64,000 nt of DNA from Syntrophaceae bacterium (GCA_018436925.1 JAHDKI010000029.1:1-64000); one strand, 5' to 3'; shown: positions 15,917 to 25,822, counted from the stretch's first letter. Translations and numbers: made by a program. Notes: generated from the letters alone by a model not told the origin.

Positions 15917-17785
15917 TCAGGGTTGAGACGACTGAAAATCAATCTTCAGCTCGTAGACCCCTGTATCCAGATGCGTGGTCATCGGATATCCGGATTTCGA
16001 AAAAACCTGCATCATCGCTTTGTTGCGCGACAGCACGTCCGCCGTGAATCCCCGAATGTTTCTTTCCTTTGCGATGCGGATCAGATACTGCAACAGAAAA
16101 GTCCCGATGCCCCGGTCCTGCCAGTCCTGATGCGTGGTAAAGGCCACTTCGGCAAAACGCGAATTCGGGTCACTCACGTAGCGTCCGATCGCCACGATGC
16201 GCTCGCGGCCCTCCGGTTCTTCTTTGCCGATCACTGCCGCGATGGCCATCCGGTCGTCGTAGTCGATCGCGGCCATCGGCATGGCCACTTTATGGGAAAA
16301 AGATTTCAGATTGTGAAAAAAACGCGTGTAGATATCCTGCTCGGGCAGATCGTAAATCATCTCCTGAATGGCGCGCTCGTCGGTCGCCTTGACCGGCCGG
16401 AAGAAAAGCGGCGTGCCTTTTTTGTCCACCCAATGGATTTCGTACTCGCGGGGATAGAGGACCACCGGCAACTGTTGGTCGCGGTAGATGTAGCCCTGTT
16501 TTTTGGCCGCCTCCAGAAGCTCATCGCGGAACTTGGGATGGGCGATATTGATGAGCATCATGGCCCGGTCGCGGATCGATTTGCCGTGAATATACGCGAT
16601 GCCGTATTCCGTTACCACATAGTGGATGTCGCCGCGCGTGACCACCACGCCGCTGCCCGGCGACGGATAGGCGACGATTCGCGAATGCAGCCCGTCATCC
16701 GTGATCGACGGCAGCACCATGATCGACTTGCCGCGACGGGACATGGCCGAGCCGCGCACGAAATCCACCTGGCCGCCGATCCCGCTGTAAAACTCAAACC
16801 CCAGCGAATCCGAACAGACCTGGCCGGTCAGATCGACCGTGAGGGCGGAATTGATCGACACCATCCGGTCGTTTTGCGAGATGACGTAGGGATCGTTCAC
16901 ATACTGGCAGGGACGAAACTCAAACAGCGGATTGTTGTTGATATACTCATACAGGCGTCGGGTGCCCATGCAGAAGGACGCCACCACCTTGCCCGGATGC
17001 AGCGATTTTTTCCGGCAAGTCACCACGCCGCTTTCAATCAAATCCATCATGCCGTCGGTAAAGGTCTCCGTGTGCACGCCCAAGTCTTTTTTGTTCTTCA
17101 GATACGGAAACACCGAGTTGGGAATTTTTCCCACGCCGGTCTGGATGGTCGATTCGTTGTCGATCAAATCGGCGATCAGCTGACCGATGGCCCGGGCGAT
17201 GTGGTCCGGCGAGGACTGCACGAACTCCAGAAGCGGCGCGTCGTTGGGCACGAACGCCGAAATCTGGCTGATGTGCAAAAAGCTGTCGCCCAGCGTCCGG
17301 GGCATATTCGTGTTGACTTCCGCCACCACATACCGGGCCGTTTCAGCCGCCGTTTTGGTGATGTCCACGGAAATGCCCAAACTTACATAGCCGTTCATAT
17401 CCGGCGGCGACACGGTGACCAGCGCCACATCGATGGGCATGGCGCCGCGCTGCATGAGTTGGGAGACTTCAGACAGGAAAACGGGGGTATAATCGGCATG
17501 GCCTTCCTTGATGGCGGCCCGGGCGTTGGCGCCGATAAACAACGCATTATGGCGGAAATGCTCGGTGTACATCTCCGAGGTGTAATCCGTCAGGCCCAGA
17601 TCCAGGAAATGGATGATCTCCACATCGGAGAAACTCGGCGCCATATCCAGAAGCGTCTTGACCAGAAGCTGCGGCTCGCCGCAGGCGGACGCAATGAAGA
17701 TCCGCGATCCGCGCCGTATTCGCGACAAGGCGCTGTAAGCGTCTGTCAGTTTTTCCTTGTATAGCTTCGGCCAGTCGAGAATCAT
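15917..17785 (-). CDS. acetyl-CoA hydrolase/CoA-transferase fused to GNAT acetyltransferase
   Basis: This 622-residue fusion has an acetyl-CoA hydrolase/4-hydroxybutyrate CoA-transferase-like domain at residues 1-440 (DVALVTVSPPDMNGYVSLG near 140; GIGGQVDFVRGSA near 335, containing the family GxGGQxDF motif). Residues about 470-615 form a GNAT N-acetyltransferase domain (QDWQDRGIGTFLLQYLIRIA is the acetyl-CoA-binding loop). The arrangement suggests that a CoA-transfer reaction is coupled to, or regulated by, acetylation. It lies in a leftward run with an acyl-CoA ligase and an ACT protein. Confidence 0.85.
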   Translation of the reverse strand: MILDWPKLYKEKLTDAYSALSRIRRGSRIFIASACGEPQLLVKTLLDMAPSFSDVEIIHFLDLGLTDYTSEMYTEHFRHNALFIGANARAAIKEGHADYTPVFLSEVSQLMQRGAMPIDVALVTVSPPDMNGYVSLGISVDITKTAAETARYVVAEVNTNMPRTLGDSFLHISQISAFVPNDAPLLEFVQSSPDHIARAIGQLIADLIDNESTIQTGVGKIPNSVFPYLKNKKDLGVHTETFTDGMMDLIESGVVTCRKKSLHPGKVVASFCMGTRRLYEYINNNPLFEFRPCQYVNDPYVISQNDRMVSINSALTVDLTGQVCSDSLGFEFYSGIGGQVDFVRGSAMSRRGKSIMVLPSITDDGLHSRIVAYPSPGSGVVVTRGDIHYVVTEYGIAYIHGKSIRDRAMMLINIAHPKFRDELLEAAKKQGYIYRDQQLPVVLYPREYEIHWVDKKGTPLFFRPVKATDERAIQEMIYDLPEQDIYTRFFHNLKSFSHKVAMPMAAIDYDDRMAIAAVIGKEEPEGRERIVAIGRYVSDPNSRFAEVAFTTHQDWQDRGIGTFLLQYLIRIAKERNIRGFTADVLSRNKAMMQVFSKSGYPMTTHLDTGVYELKIDFQSSQP

Positions 17786-17839
17786 GTCCTGTTCCGCATT
17801 GCCGGCTGTATCCGGCGTCCACCCCGGCGCAACGCCTGT

Positions 17840-18274
17840 TTAAAAAGCGCCGAGCTGACAGGGTTTGATTTTTATGTTTAAAGCCTCGCAGGCGGCGCAA
17901 ACGTCTTTTCGCTTCATTCCACGGCTGTCCGCAATTTGCCAGGCGCCGGCGCACGGCAGCCGTCCACCGACCAGCGCGCCGCGGATCGCCTTTTCCAGAT
18001 CGGGCGCAACGGTTTGGGCCGCCGGGGTTTTCCGCTCATTTCCCTCAAAGCCGAAAAGCCCAAGCTGACACTGGACAATGTTGATATTGAGCAGATCGAT
18101 GCCCACACCGACCTCGGCCAGCGCAACGTTCATCTTTTGCCCAATCTTTTCAGCCGCCTTGCAGGCGATATTGTTGCTTCGAACGGCCTGTTCAATTTCC
18201 TTTTTGAGCCCCTCATCCACGGTCGTCCCTTCAGGATGCTTTTTATCATATTTTCCTTTATCCAGATGCGTCAT
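17840..18274 (-). CDS. unrecognised two-repeat protein with CQLG motifs
   Basis: This is a 144-residue soluble protein. It contains two related halves, each ending in a short conserved tail: NINIVQCQLGLFG near residues 65-77 and NIKIKPCQLGAF at the very C-terminus. Each half also has an upstream CKAAEKIG / CAGAWQIA-type helix, which resembles a helix-turn-helix-like repeat. I know no function. The start at 18274 is set by GGAGGGGT 10 nt upstream. It lies between an ACT-domain gene and the CoA-transferase-GNAT gene in the same orientation. Confidence 0.7.
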   Translation of the reverse strand: MTHLDKGKYDKKHPEGTTVDEGLKKEIEQAVRSNNIACKAAEKIGQKMNVALAEVGVGIDLLNINIVQCQLGLFGFEGNERKTPAAQTVAPDLEKAIRGALVGGRLPCAGAWQIADSRGMKRKDVCAACEALNIKIKPCQLGAF

Positions 18275-18399
18275 GATTTTACCCCTCCAGAGCGTGTATC
18301 TTTTTACCGTCGTCAAATATGACTCAGGCCGGGCGCGCAAGCCGCGCTCGACAAGCGGCGATGCGAAATGCAGCCCATGGCGTTTGTTCCGGCTTTATC

Positions 18400-18855
18400 T
18401 CAATACTTCATGTAGTGAAACGGCTCAACGGCCGACAGCGCCTCGGTATCGAGCGTCTTAAAACCGTTTTTCTCCACGAGCTTTTCGGTTTTCTCAATCT
18501 GGTCCACATCAACGACGAATACTGCGCGCGCCGCACATTCCAGAACAAACCCGTAGGCGTTGTTGATATTGATCCCTTCCTTGAAAAGAAGCTGCATCAG
18601 TTTATCGAGTCCGCCGGGCTTGTCGGGAATCAAAACGGCCAGGACATTCTTGAGGTGTACCTTCATACCGGCTTTGGTGAGCGCCTTTTCCGCCGCTTTG
18701 GGATCATCGACAATGAAGTTGATGACGCCCGACGTCCCGAAAGTCGATATCGTGGTCGCCCGGATACTGATTTCCGCCTTGGATAAAACACTTGTTACCT
18801 GAGCCAGCTGCCCCGGTTTATCTTCCGCAAAAACGGAAAGCTGATAAGCAATCAT
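18400..18855 (-). CDS. tandem ACT-domain protein
   Basis: This 151-residue protein consists of two ACT domains (AEDKPGQLAQVTSVLSKAEI at about 10-29; IPDKPGGLDKLMQLLFKEGI at about 75-94). ACT domains bind amino acids or similar small ligands. Stand-alone two-ACT proteins are typical partners of phenylacetate-CoA-ligase-type genes in anaerobes, and here an AMP-forming acyl-CoA ligase lies directly upstream. A GGAGGCC ribosome site precedes the start. Confidence 0.88.
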   Translation of the reverse strand: MIAYQLSVFAEDKPGQLAQVTSVLSKAEISIRATTISTFGTSGVINFIVDDPKAAEKALTKAGMKVHLKNVLAVLIPDKPGGLDKLMQLLFKEGININNAYGFVLECAARAVFVVDVDQIEKTEKLVEKNGFKTLDTEALSAVEPFHYMKY

Positions 18856-19001
18856 ACAGGCCTCCTCACATTTTCCTTTTCACCCGCCCCCGGTTACCGT
18901 TTCATTCGTCATTTCAGCGTTATACATTTCCCAAACCACGGTCCTTGGGCGTATTTTTGTACAATTCCGCAGGTTATTAATCAAGTCAAATCTCGGATGC
19001 C

Positions 19002-20636
19002 CTACCCTTTCATTTCCATTTCGACAAGGCTTTCCGTGCCCGCGTATTTTTCCCGGAGCCGGGGTTTTTCGATTTTGCCGGTGGGGTTTCGGGGCACTTT
19101 GTCGAAGATGATGCGGCGCGGCCTTTTGTAGCGCGGAAGCGCGCCGCAATACTGCGCGATGTCCGCCTCGGAACACGATGCGCCGGGCTTGCACTCAATG
19201 ATCGCCGCAACGATTTCACCTAAACGATGATCGGGCAGACCGATTACGGCCGAGTCTTTGACGGCGTCGTGCGCGCGCAGGAAATCTTCGATCTGCACCG
19301 GATAAATATTTTCGCCGCCGGTGATGATCAGATCCTTTTTGCGGTCCACCAGATAAATAAATCCGTCTTCGTCTTCGCGCGCCATGTCGCCTGTGAAAAG
19401 CCATCCGTCTTTCAGCGATTCGGCCGTGGCTTCGGGATTGTTGAAATAGCATTTCATCACGCCCGCGCCTTTGACGCACAGCTCGCCCACCTCGCCTTTT
19501 TTCACCGTCGCGTCTTTTTCATCAACGATTTTTATGTCCCATTTGTAGCCGGCTTTGCCGATCGCGCCGACTTTATGGATATTTTCCACGCCCAGATGCA
19601 CGCATCCCGGACCGATCGATTCGGAAAGCCCGTAGTTGGTGTCGTAGTCGTGATGCGGAAACACTTTTTTCCAGCGATGAATCAGGCTCGGCGGCACCGG
19701 CTGTGCGCCGATGTGCATCAGCCGCCACTGAGCAAGCCGATAGTTATCCAGATTGATCTCGCCGTATTCGACGGCATCGAGAATATCCTGCGCCCACGGC
19801 ACCAACAGCCAGACAATCGTGATTTGCTCTTCCGAGACCGTTTTGACAATCCATTCCGGTTTCACGCCGCGCAACAGCACGGCGCGGCTTCCGGCCAGAA
19901 AACTGCCGAACCAGTGCATCTTCGCGCCGGTGTGATACAAAGGCGGGATGCACAAAAAATTGTCCTCCCGCGTCTGGCCGTGATGCGCCTGCTCCACTTC
20001 GCAGGAAAGCATCAAGGCCGCGTGCCCGTGGAGAATCGCCTTGGGGAAACCCGTGGTGCCCGAAGAAAAATAAATCGCCGCGTCGTCCTCGTCGGAAAGC
20101 TGGATTTTCGGCGCGACGGACGAACAGCAGGCAGTGAGCGCGTAATAGCTTTCGGCAAAGGAAGGGCATTCCTGCCCCAGAAACAGACGAAGCTTCACAT
20201 TCGGCATCCGGTCGCGGATCGCATCGATCCGCCCGATGAATTCGGGCCCGAAGATCAGCACGTCGCATTCGGAAAGCGAAAGGCAGTAGGCAATCTCGTC
20301 TTCCGTGTAGCGGTAATTAAGCGGCACGGCCAGCGCGCCGGTTTTCAATATGCCGAAATAAATCGGCAGCCACTCCAGACAGTTCATGAGCAGTATGCCG
20401 ACCTTGTGCCCTTTTTGCAGCCCCCGGCCTAAAAGAAAGTTCGCCAGGCGGTTGGCCTTGTCGTCGAATTCGCGCCAGGTCATCTCGCGCCGATAGCGGC
20501 GTTCGGGGTTGGTCTCGACCAGATCGTATTCCTTCCAGTTGGCTGGCCGTTCTTCAATGTCGGGGTTGATTTCAATTAAAGCGATTTCCTCGCCGTAGAG
20601 CGTCGCGTTTCGTGAAAGTATTTCCGGAATGGGCAT
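19002..20636 (-). CDS. AMP-dependent acyl-CoA synthetase (long-chain/aromatic acid ligase family)
   Basis: This 544-residue adenylate-forming ligase activates a carboxylic acid to its CoA thioester using ATP. Motifs seen are the P-loop YFSSGTTGFPKAILHG (about 190-205), YGLSESIG (about 335), GWLFTGDMAREDEDGF (about 415), the hinge DRKKDLIITGGENIYP and the C-terminal PRNPTGKIEK with the catalytic lysine. The acid substrate is unknown. It follows the MBL hydrolase by 33 nt and precedes the ACT protein; these appear to form one unit. Confidence 0.9.
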   Translation of the reverse strand: MPIPEILSRNATLYGEEIALIEINPDIEERPANWKEYDLVETNPERRYRREMTWREFDDKANRLANFLLGRGLQKGHKVGILLMNCLEWLPIYFGILKTGALAVPLNYRYTEDEIAYCLSLSECDVLIFGPEFIGRIDAIRDRMPNVKLRLFLGQECPSFAESYYALTACCSSVAPKIQLSDEDDAAIYFSSGTTGFPKAILHGHAALMLSCEVEQAHHGQTREDNFLCIPPLYHTGAKMHWFGSFLAGSRAVLLRGVKPEWIVKTVSEEQITIVWLLVPWAQDILDAVEYGEINLDNYRLAQWRLMHIGAQPVPPSLIHRWKKVFPHHDYDTNYGLSESIGPGCVHLGVENIHKVGAIGKAGYKWDIKIVDEKDATVKKGEVGELCVKGAGVMKCYFNNPEATAESLKDGWLFTGDMAREDEDGFIYLVDRKKDLIITGGENIYPVQIEDFLRAHDAVKDSAVIGLPDHRLGEIVAAIIECKPGASCSEADIAQYCGALPRYKRPRRIIFDKVPRNPTGKIEKPRLREKYAGTESLVEMEMKG

Positions 20637-20669
20637 GGGTTTTTCCTTCTTCTTTTTGCATGATGATGT

Positions 20670-21557
20670 TTAGACCTTCTTATAGGTCTTGTCTTTCAAA
20701 ACAATGTCGCCGCGGCGAAGCGAATACTCCAGATGCTTGCCGATCATGACCTTTTCGTTGAATTCAAAAAACTGTTTCGGTTCGCGAGGGCGGCCGTAGA
20801 TGATCCAGGCCGCGCAGATCTCGTCGAGCGTTTTGGGCCGATCCAGCGTTTTCATTAGCTTTTCCTGGCGCTCATAAATCACATTTTCGTAAGCGTCCCA
20901 CAACGCCCCCGGAGGGGTCTCGAAAAGCCCTTCGTTGTGCGCGGCCACCCAGCGCCTGGCCGGAATGGCCTTGAGCTTCGAAATTGATGCGATCGTCTCC
21001 TCAATGCTGGAGGCCACATCGCCGTACCAGGGCCCGAATGAAGTTAAATCGTAATCGCCGACAAAAAGCAGCCCTTCTTCGGGAACGTAAAAAGACAAAT
21101 GCCCCGGCGTGTGGCCGGGCGTGGGAATCACCTGCACCGTCAGGCCGCCCAGATCGATAAGTTCATCATCCCGGAAAAAGCGCGCCGTCTTTCGGGGGCG
21201 GAAGTCGAACGTTTCGACCATCTCCTTTTTCCAGTAGCCCCTTCCGGCCGGATCTTCGATGCCGTACCAATCCAGAAACGTGTCCAAATCGGTCAGCGGC
21301 GGAAAATCCCGCTCGGATATCCGCACATCGCTTGACTCAAAAAGATTCATGTAATGAATATGGTCTTCATGCCAGTGCGACAGCCAGACTTCATCCACGC
21401 CTTCATCTTTCAAGCCCAGCATTTTCTGCCGCGAGCTTGCCGGGTCTAAAACCGCCCGAATCTTCTCGCCCTGGAAATACAGAGAATGGTTGTAAGGATA
21501 CTTCCCGCCGTTTTTGCCGCAGATAAAACGAACTTTCCCGAACTGATGATCCGACAT
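20670..21557 (-). CDS. MBL-fold metallo-hydrolase
   Basis: This metallo-beta-lactamase-fold hydrolase of about 295 residues has the di-metal motif SHWHEDHIHY and the later TPGHTPGHLSFY and VGDYDL blocks; AAHNEG supplies a further His. Such proteins hydrolyse thioesters, lactones or similar bonds. The frame is open for 21 codons further upstream, but the ATG at 21557 has GGGAGAG close before it and begins MSDHQFGKVRF. First gene of the leftward acyl-CoA run. Confidence 0.85.
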   Translation of the reverse strand: MSDHQFGKVRFICGKNGGKYPYNHSLYFQGEKIRAVLDPASSRQKMLGLKDEGVDEVWLSHWHEDHIHYMNLFESSDVRISERDFPPLTDLDTFLDWYGIEDPAGRGYWKKEMVETFDFRPRKTARFFRDDELIDLGGLTVQVIPTPGHTPGHLSFYVPEEGLLFVGDYDLTSFGPWYGDVASSIEETIASISKLKAIPARRWVAAHNEGLFETPPGALWDAYENVIYERQEKLMKTLDRPKTLDEICAAWIIYGRPREPKQFFEFNEKVMIGKHLEYSLRRGDIVLKDKTYKKV

Positions 21558-21749
21558 GAGCGCTCTCCCGTTGCAAGACTGGATTGGACTATAAAAAAAA
21601 TAGCGCCGAATTGCCAACACTAATTGCCGGGCTGAAAATCAATTGAAATTCATTGAAGATTTCAGTATAAAGCGGTCTATCTTGATCCAATTCCCAAGGC
21701 GGCGTCGCCGCGGATCTCCGGGAAGAAAGAAACAGGAATCGACCAACCC

Positions 21750-24488
21750 ATGCCGCTTAGCTGGAACGAAATCAAATCGCGCGCTTTAGCCTTTTCCCGG
21801 GAATGGGATCAGGAATGCTCCGAAGACGCGGAAGCCAAGTCTTTCTGGGACGGCTTTTTCAACATCTTCGGCATCACCCGCAAACGCATTGCCAGCTTTG
21901 AAGAACCGGTCAAAAAACTGGGCGATCATCAGGGCTATATCGATTTATTCTGGAAAGGCGTACTGATCGTCGAGCACAAATCGCGCGGTAAAAGCCTGGA
22001 AAAAGCCTACGATCAGGCGCTGGGCTATTTCCCCGGACTCAAAGAGCGAGACCTTCCCAAATATGTGATTGTTTCGGACTTCGCCCGCATCCGGCTTTAT
22101 GATCTGGAAGAAAACACCCAGCATGAATTTCCCTTGAAAGACCTGCATAAAAACGTGCGGCTCTTCGGCTTTATCGCGGGCTACCAGACACACAAAATTC
22201 AGGAGCAAGACCCCGTCAATATCCGCGCCGCCGAACAGATGGGCAGGCTTCACGACCGGATGAAAGAGACGGGCTACGACGGCCATGCGCTCGAAGTCTA
22301 CCTGGTGCGCCTTTTATTTTGCCTTTTTGCCGAAGACACGGGCATTTTTGAAAAACAGCAGTTCAAAGAATATGTCGAAGAGCGCACGGCTGAAGACGGC
22401 TCGGATCTAGCGTATCACGTAAGCGCGCTTTTTGAAGCGCTCAACACGCCGCGCGAAAAACGCATGAAAAATCTTGACGAACAAATGGCCGCCTTTCCCT
22501 ACGTCAACGGAAAACTCTTTGAAGAGCGCCTGCCGATGGCGGCCTTTGACGCAGCCATGCGCCAGGAACTTCTTGAATGCTGTTCACTCGACTGGAGCCG
22601 CATATCGCCGGCCATCTTCGGCTCGCTTTTTCAGTCCATCATGGACAAGCAGGCCCGGCGCAACCTTGGTGCGCATTACACCAGCGAAGAAAATATTCTC
22701 AAACTCATCAAGCCCCTGTTTCTGGATGCGCTTTGGGAAGAGTTTGAAAAGATTCGGCACAACAAAAACAAACTGTTTGAATTTCATAAAAGCCTGCGGC
22801 GGCTCAATTTTTTCGACCCGGCCTGCGGCTGCGGAAACTTTCTCGTCATCGCCTATCGCGAACTGCGGCTTCTGGAGCTTGCGATACTGCGGGCCTCACG
22901 CGCAAGCGATCAGTCCTTTCTGGATGTCCACTCGCTTCTGCATCTGAACGTCGATCAGTTCTATGGCATCGAAATTGAAGAATTTCCCGCGCAGATCGCG
23001 CAGGTGGCGCTTTGGCTGATGGATCATCAGATGAACCTGCTCGTCTCCGAAGAATTCGGCCTCTACTTTGTCCGTATTCCCTTACAGACAAGCAGCACGA
23101 TTGTCTGCGGCAACGCTCTGCGGATTGATTGGAAAACCGTCATCGCGCCCTGGTCCGTGAGCTACATTCTGGGAAATCCGCCGTTTGTGGGTCATCACTA
23201 TCAAAGTGCAGAACAAAAAAATGATCAGGGTCAGGTCTTACAGGAAATTCAGGCCAATGGCGTACTTGACTATGTTGCCAACTGGTATGTCAAAGCAACT
23301 GAATACATGCAAGAGAACAAAGAAATTGAAACGGCTCTCGTATCTACGAATTCAATCACACAAGGTGAACAAGCGGGTTTATTATGGCCGTTACTGCTGT
23401 CGAAAGGCGTGAGGATCAATTTTGCGCACCGCACCTTTCAGTGGAACAACGAGGCACGGGGCAAGGCTGCCGTGCACTGTGTAATTGTCGGATTCGCCTT
23501 GTTCAATCGTCAGGAAAAGTGGTTATTCGAGTATGAAGACATCAGAGGGAATCCCCATACTCTCAAGGTCAGCAATATTAATCCATACCTTGTGAATGCA
23601 CCGGATATAATCGTTGAAAACAGAAACACCCCTATCTGCAATGTCCCTAAAATGAGCTGGGGCAACAAACCGACCGACGGGGGACACTTAATTCTCTCTC
23701 CCGAGGAAAGGAAGGAATTAATAGAGCAAGAGCCATTGGCTGAAACATTCATACGGCGATATATGAGCGGAGGCGATTTTCTCAACAATGAGGAACGTTA
23801 CTGCCTCTGGCTGCTTGACGTGCTGCCACATGAACTTAGAGCGCTGCCGCTTGTAATGGAGCGTGTGGATTCCGTCAGGAAATTTAGACTTTCTAGCAAG
23901 GCGCAAAGTACACGCGACTACGCAAAATACCCAACGCGCTTTCGCCAGATCGCGCAGCCCGATTCAGATTATCTTGCGATTCCAGAAGTTTCATCAGAAC
24001 GTCGCGACTATATTCCAGTGGCCTTTCTATCCCAAAAAGTAATATGTAGCAATACAGTCCAATTTATCCCTGAAGCTAATTCCTATCATTTTGGTATTAT
24101 TAATTCTTTAATGCATAATGCTTGGGTCCGCGTGGTCTGCGGTCGATTGAAGAGCGATTACAGATATTCAAACACCATCGTTTACAACAACTTCCCCTGG
24201 CCGGAGAATCCGACGGAAAAGCAAAAGCAAGCTATTGAAGCCGCTGCGCAGGGTGTGCTGGATGCCCGCGAGAAATTTCCCGGCTCGTCGCTGGCCGATC
24301 TGTATGACCCTCTGACCATGCCGCCCGCACTTTTGAAAGCCCATCAAACGCTCGATCGTGCCGTGGACGCCGCCTACGGCAAAACGACCTTTAAAACCGA
24401 AGCTGAACGTGTCGCGTTCCTGTTTGAACTGTATCAGAAATACACCAGCCTTTTTCCGCCCGAAAAACCCAAGCGCCGACGGAGTTGA
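21750..24488 (+). CDS. MmeI-type single-chain restriction-modification enzyme (type IIL/IIG)
   Basis: This 912-residue protein is very close to MmeI's length. The N-terminal PD-ExK nuclease has D65-X9-E75-H-K77 in IDLFWKGVLIVEHKSRG, the same spacing as in MmeI. The SAM-binding motif I DPACGCGNF lies at 356-364 and the adenine-methylation motif NPPF at 476-479. The rest contains the target-recognition and C-terminal domains. One polypeptide would thus cut and methylate DNA, with specificity set by the recognition domain. It starts a defence-like accessory segment. All catalytic residues look intact. Confidence 0.9.
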   Translation: MPLSWNEIKSRALAFSREWDQECSEDAEAKSFWDGFFNIFGITRKRIASFEEPVKKLGDHQGYIDLFWKGVLIVEHKSRGKSLEKAYDQALGYFPGLKERDLPKYVIVSDFARIRLYDLEENTQHEFPLKDLHKNVRLFGFIAGYQTHKIQEQDPVNIRAAEQMGRLHDRMKETGYDGHALEVYLVRLLFCLFAEDTGIFEKQQFKEYVEERTAEDGSDLAYHVSALFEALNTPREKRMKNLDEQMAAFPYVNGKLFEERLPMAAFDAAMRQELLECCSLDWSRISPAIFGSLFQSIMDKQARRNLGAHYTSEENILKLIKPLFLDALWEEFEKIRHNKNKLFEFHKSLRRLNFFDPACGCGNFLVIAYRELRLLELAILRASRASDQSFLDVHSLLHLNVDQFYGIEIEEFPAQIAQVALWLMDHQMNLLVSEEFGLYFVRIPLQTSSTIVCGNALRIDWKTVIAPWSVSYILGNPPFVGHHYQSAEQKNDQGQVLQEIQANGVLDYVANWYVKATEYMQENKEIETALVSTNSITQGEQAGLLWPLLLSKGVRINFAHRTFQWNNEARGKAAVHCVIVGFALFNRQEKWLFEYEDIRGNPHTLKVSNINPYLVNAPDIIVENRNTPICNVPKMSWGNKPTDGGHLILSPEERKELIEQEPLAETFIRRYMSGGDFLNNEERYCLWLLDVLPHELRALPLVMERVDSVRKFRLSSKAQSTRDYAKYPTRFRQIAQPDSDYLAIPEVSSERRDYIPVAFLSQKVICSNTVQFIPEANSYHFGIINSLMHNAWVRVVCGRLKSDYRYSNTIVYNNFPWPENPTEKQKQAIEAAAQGVLDAREKFPGSSLADLYDPLTMPPALLKAHQTLDRAVDAAYGKTTFKTEAERVAFLFELYQKYTSLFPPEKPKRRRS

Positions 24489-24492
24489 TCGC

Positions 24493-24921
24493 GTGACCGG
24501 CTATTCGAACAAAAAGAAACTTGAAGAATATATCGCCCGACACGGGAAACCGGATTCGCTGACGGAATATCTGATCCTTGAAGATTTTTCGGAAGCTGAG
24601 ATAGAAAAAGGCATCGCGCCTTTTATCGAAGAATGGGAAGAAGCCATCTATTGGATTGAAAGAGAGGATGGCGCGGAGCATGACTGGAATCTCTGGAAAC
24701 GCAGTTGCTTATACGACGTGCTGCGCCATGCTTCGGATGAACAGATAGAGCCCCATCGAAAAAGAATCGAGGCAGCCGACGACAAGTTCCGATCCATTAC
24801 CTATGAGGTCGGCGTCCCTTTCGGTAGTCTGCTCGATAAAAAGGAAGCCATAAACAAACAGACGCACTGGTGGCTTTTCCGGATACCGAAACACGGCCAG
24901 GTATGGCGCGATTGCCCATAG
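24493..24921 (+). CDS. small hypothetical protein coupled to the MmeI-type gene
   Basis: This 142-residue acidic cytoplasmic protein begins VTGYSNKKKLEEYIARHG and is rich in charged residues and tryptophan. GTG start at 24493 is preceded by GGAG at 24481-24484, within the last codons of the restriction enzyme, and starts only 4 nt after its stop, so translation is probably coupled. The open frame extends further upstream but that part overlaps the enzyme. Family not recognised. A role as accessory or inhibitor of the enzyme is only a guess from position. Confidence 0.65.
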   Translation: MTGYSNKKKLEEYIARHGKPDSLTEYLILEDFSEAEIEKGIAPFIEEWEEAIYWIEREDGAEHDWNLWKRSCLYDVLRHASDEQIEPHRKRIEAADDKFRSITYEVGVPFGSLLDKKEAINKQTHWWLFRIPKHGQVWRDCP

Positions 24922-24988
24922 TGACAAAATGCTAAATGTAAGCTCAATGATGGGACCGTGAATAATTTTCTAAAAACCGGAAGTAAAT

Positions 24989-25333
24989 ATGAGGTACCTG
25001 TGCTTATTGCTGATTATCATGCTCGCCGTCGTAGATCATGCCTGGGGTAATTCCTGCTACAGCAAAGCCCTTCCATTTCAAACCGTTGTACCGGACCGGC
25101 CGTCCATTATTCGGCTGGAAGCCCGACGGGTGAAGTCCATTGAAAATAACACCATGATTTACGACCTGGGCGGTAAGACCATCCGCGTCAAGGCAGATTC
25201 ATTTGTCGCCGGGCGCTTTGTCAACGATGTTGCCGCCGGGCGCTGCGCCGGCAGCGTGACCGTCCGCCTGACCCCCGAACGTGAAAGCCCCTTTAACGAA
25301 GTCTTTAAAGCCACCCGTACCGACGCACCTTGA
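24989..25333 (+). CDS. small exported hypothetical protein
   Basis: This 114-residue protein has a clear Sec signal peptide (MRYLCLLLIIMLAVVDHAWG, cleavage near 20) followed by a short mature domain with two cysteines (one near residue 23, another near 89), which could form a disulfide in the periplasm. No family recognised. It is separated from the upstream genes by 67 nt. Confidence 0.5.
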   Translation: MRYLCLLLIIMLAVVDHAWGNSCYSKALPFQTVVPDRPSIIRLEARRVKSIENNTMIYDLGGKTIRVKADSFVAGRFVNDVAAGRCAGSVTVRLTPERESPFNEVFKATRTDAP

Positions 25334-25404
25334 GCCCCCATACACGAAAGACCGGTGTCGGGAATGATCTAGCACGCTTCCAGCAGACAATTCGTGAAGC
25401 TCGC

Positions 25405-25695
25405 TTAAATTTCTGATTTTGTATTTGGGTCAGGAATGCTGCGCATATCGCGGCGATGATCGCGCACAAGACGATAAATCAGGACGCACCAGAGGGCAAA
25501 ACCGCCCAAGGCGGGCAAAAACAGATAATCCGTCTCACCCAATATCGGGTAACAGGCAAGATAGGCGACAAAAGCGGCGCAAAGTCCACCCACCGCAAAA
25601 ACCAGCGCCGCCAGCAAATGTATTCCCTTAATCCTGACCAGAAACGCGGTGAATCCTATACCCAAAAGAGCGCCGATGATCCATGCGGCTTTCAT
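25405..25695 (-). CDS. small hypothetical membrane protein
   Basis: This 96-residue protein has three hydrophobic segments (about 4-22, 26-48 and 58-76) and a basic, polar C-terminal tail ending DPNTKSEI. The start at 25695 is supported by GAGAGGG just upstream; the longer open frame to 26046 crosses repetitive sequence and is not credible. Family not recognised. Confidence 0.55.
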   Translation of the reverse strand: MKAAWIIGALLGIGFTAFLVRIKGIHLLAALVFAVGGLCAAFVAYLACYPILGETDYLFLPALGGFALWCVLIYRLVRDHRRDMRSIPDPNTKSEI

Positions 25696-25822
25696 AAATT
25701 CCCTCTCGCTTTCTTGATGTTGCGAACTCTTACAGTTTATTGATGCGATAGTCTGATTGTTTCCGGAATCAAAGTCAATAGCGTTTTCAGACGCGGATAG
25801 AAGCACATCGCGCGCCATCCTC

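Noticed and set aside
15923..17764. 613-codon open frame antisense to the CoA-transferase-GNAT gene
   Set aside because: Shadow of GC-rich coding on the other strand; the translation has no domains and is rich in His/Arg, as expected of an antisense frame.
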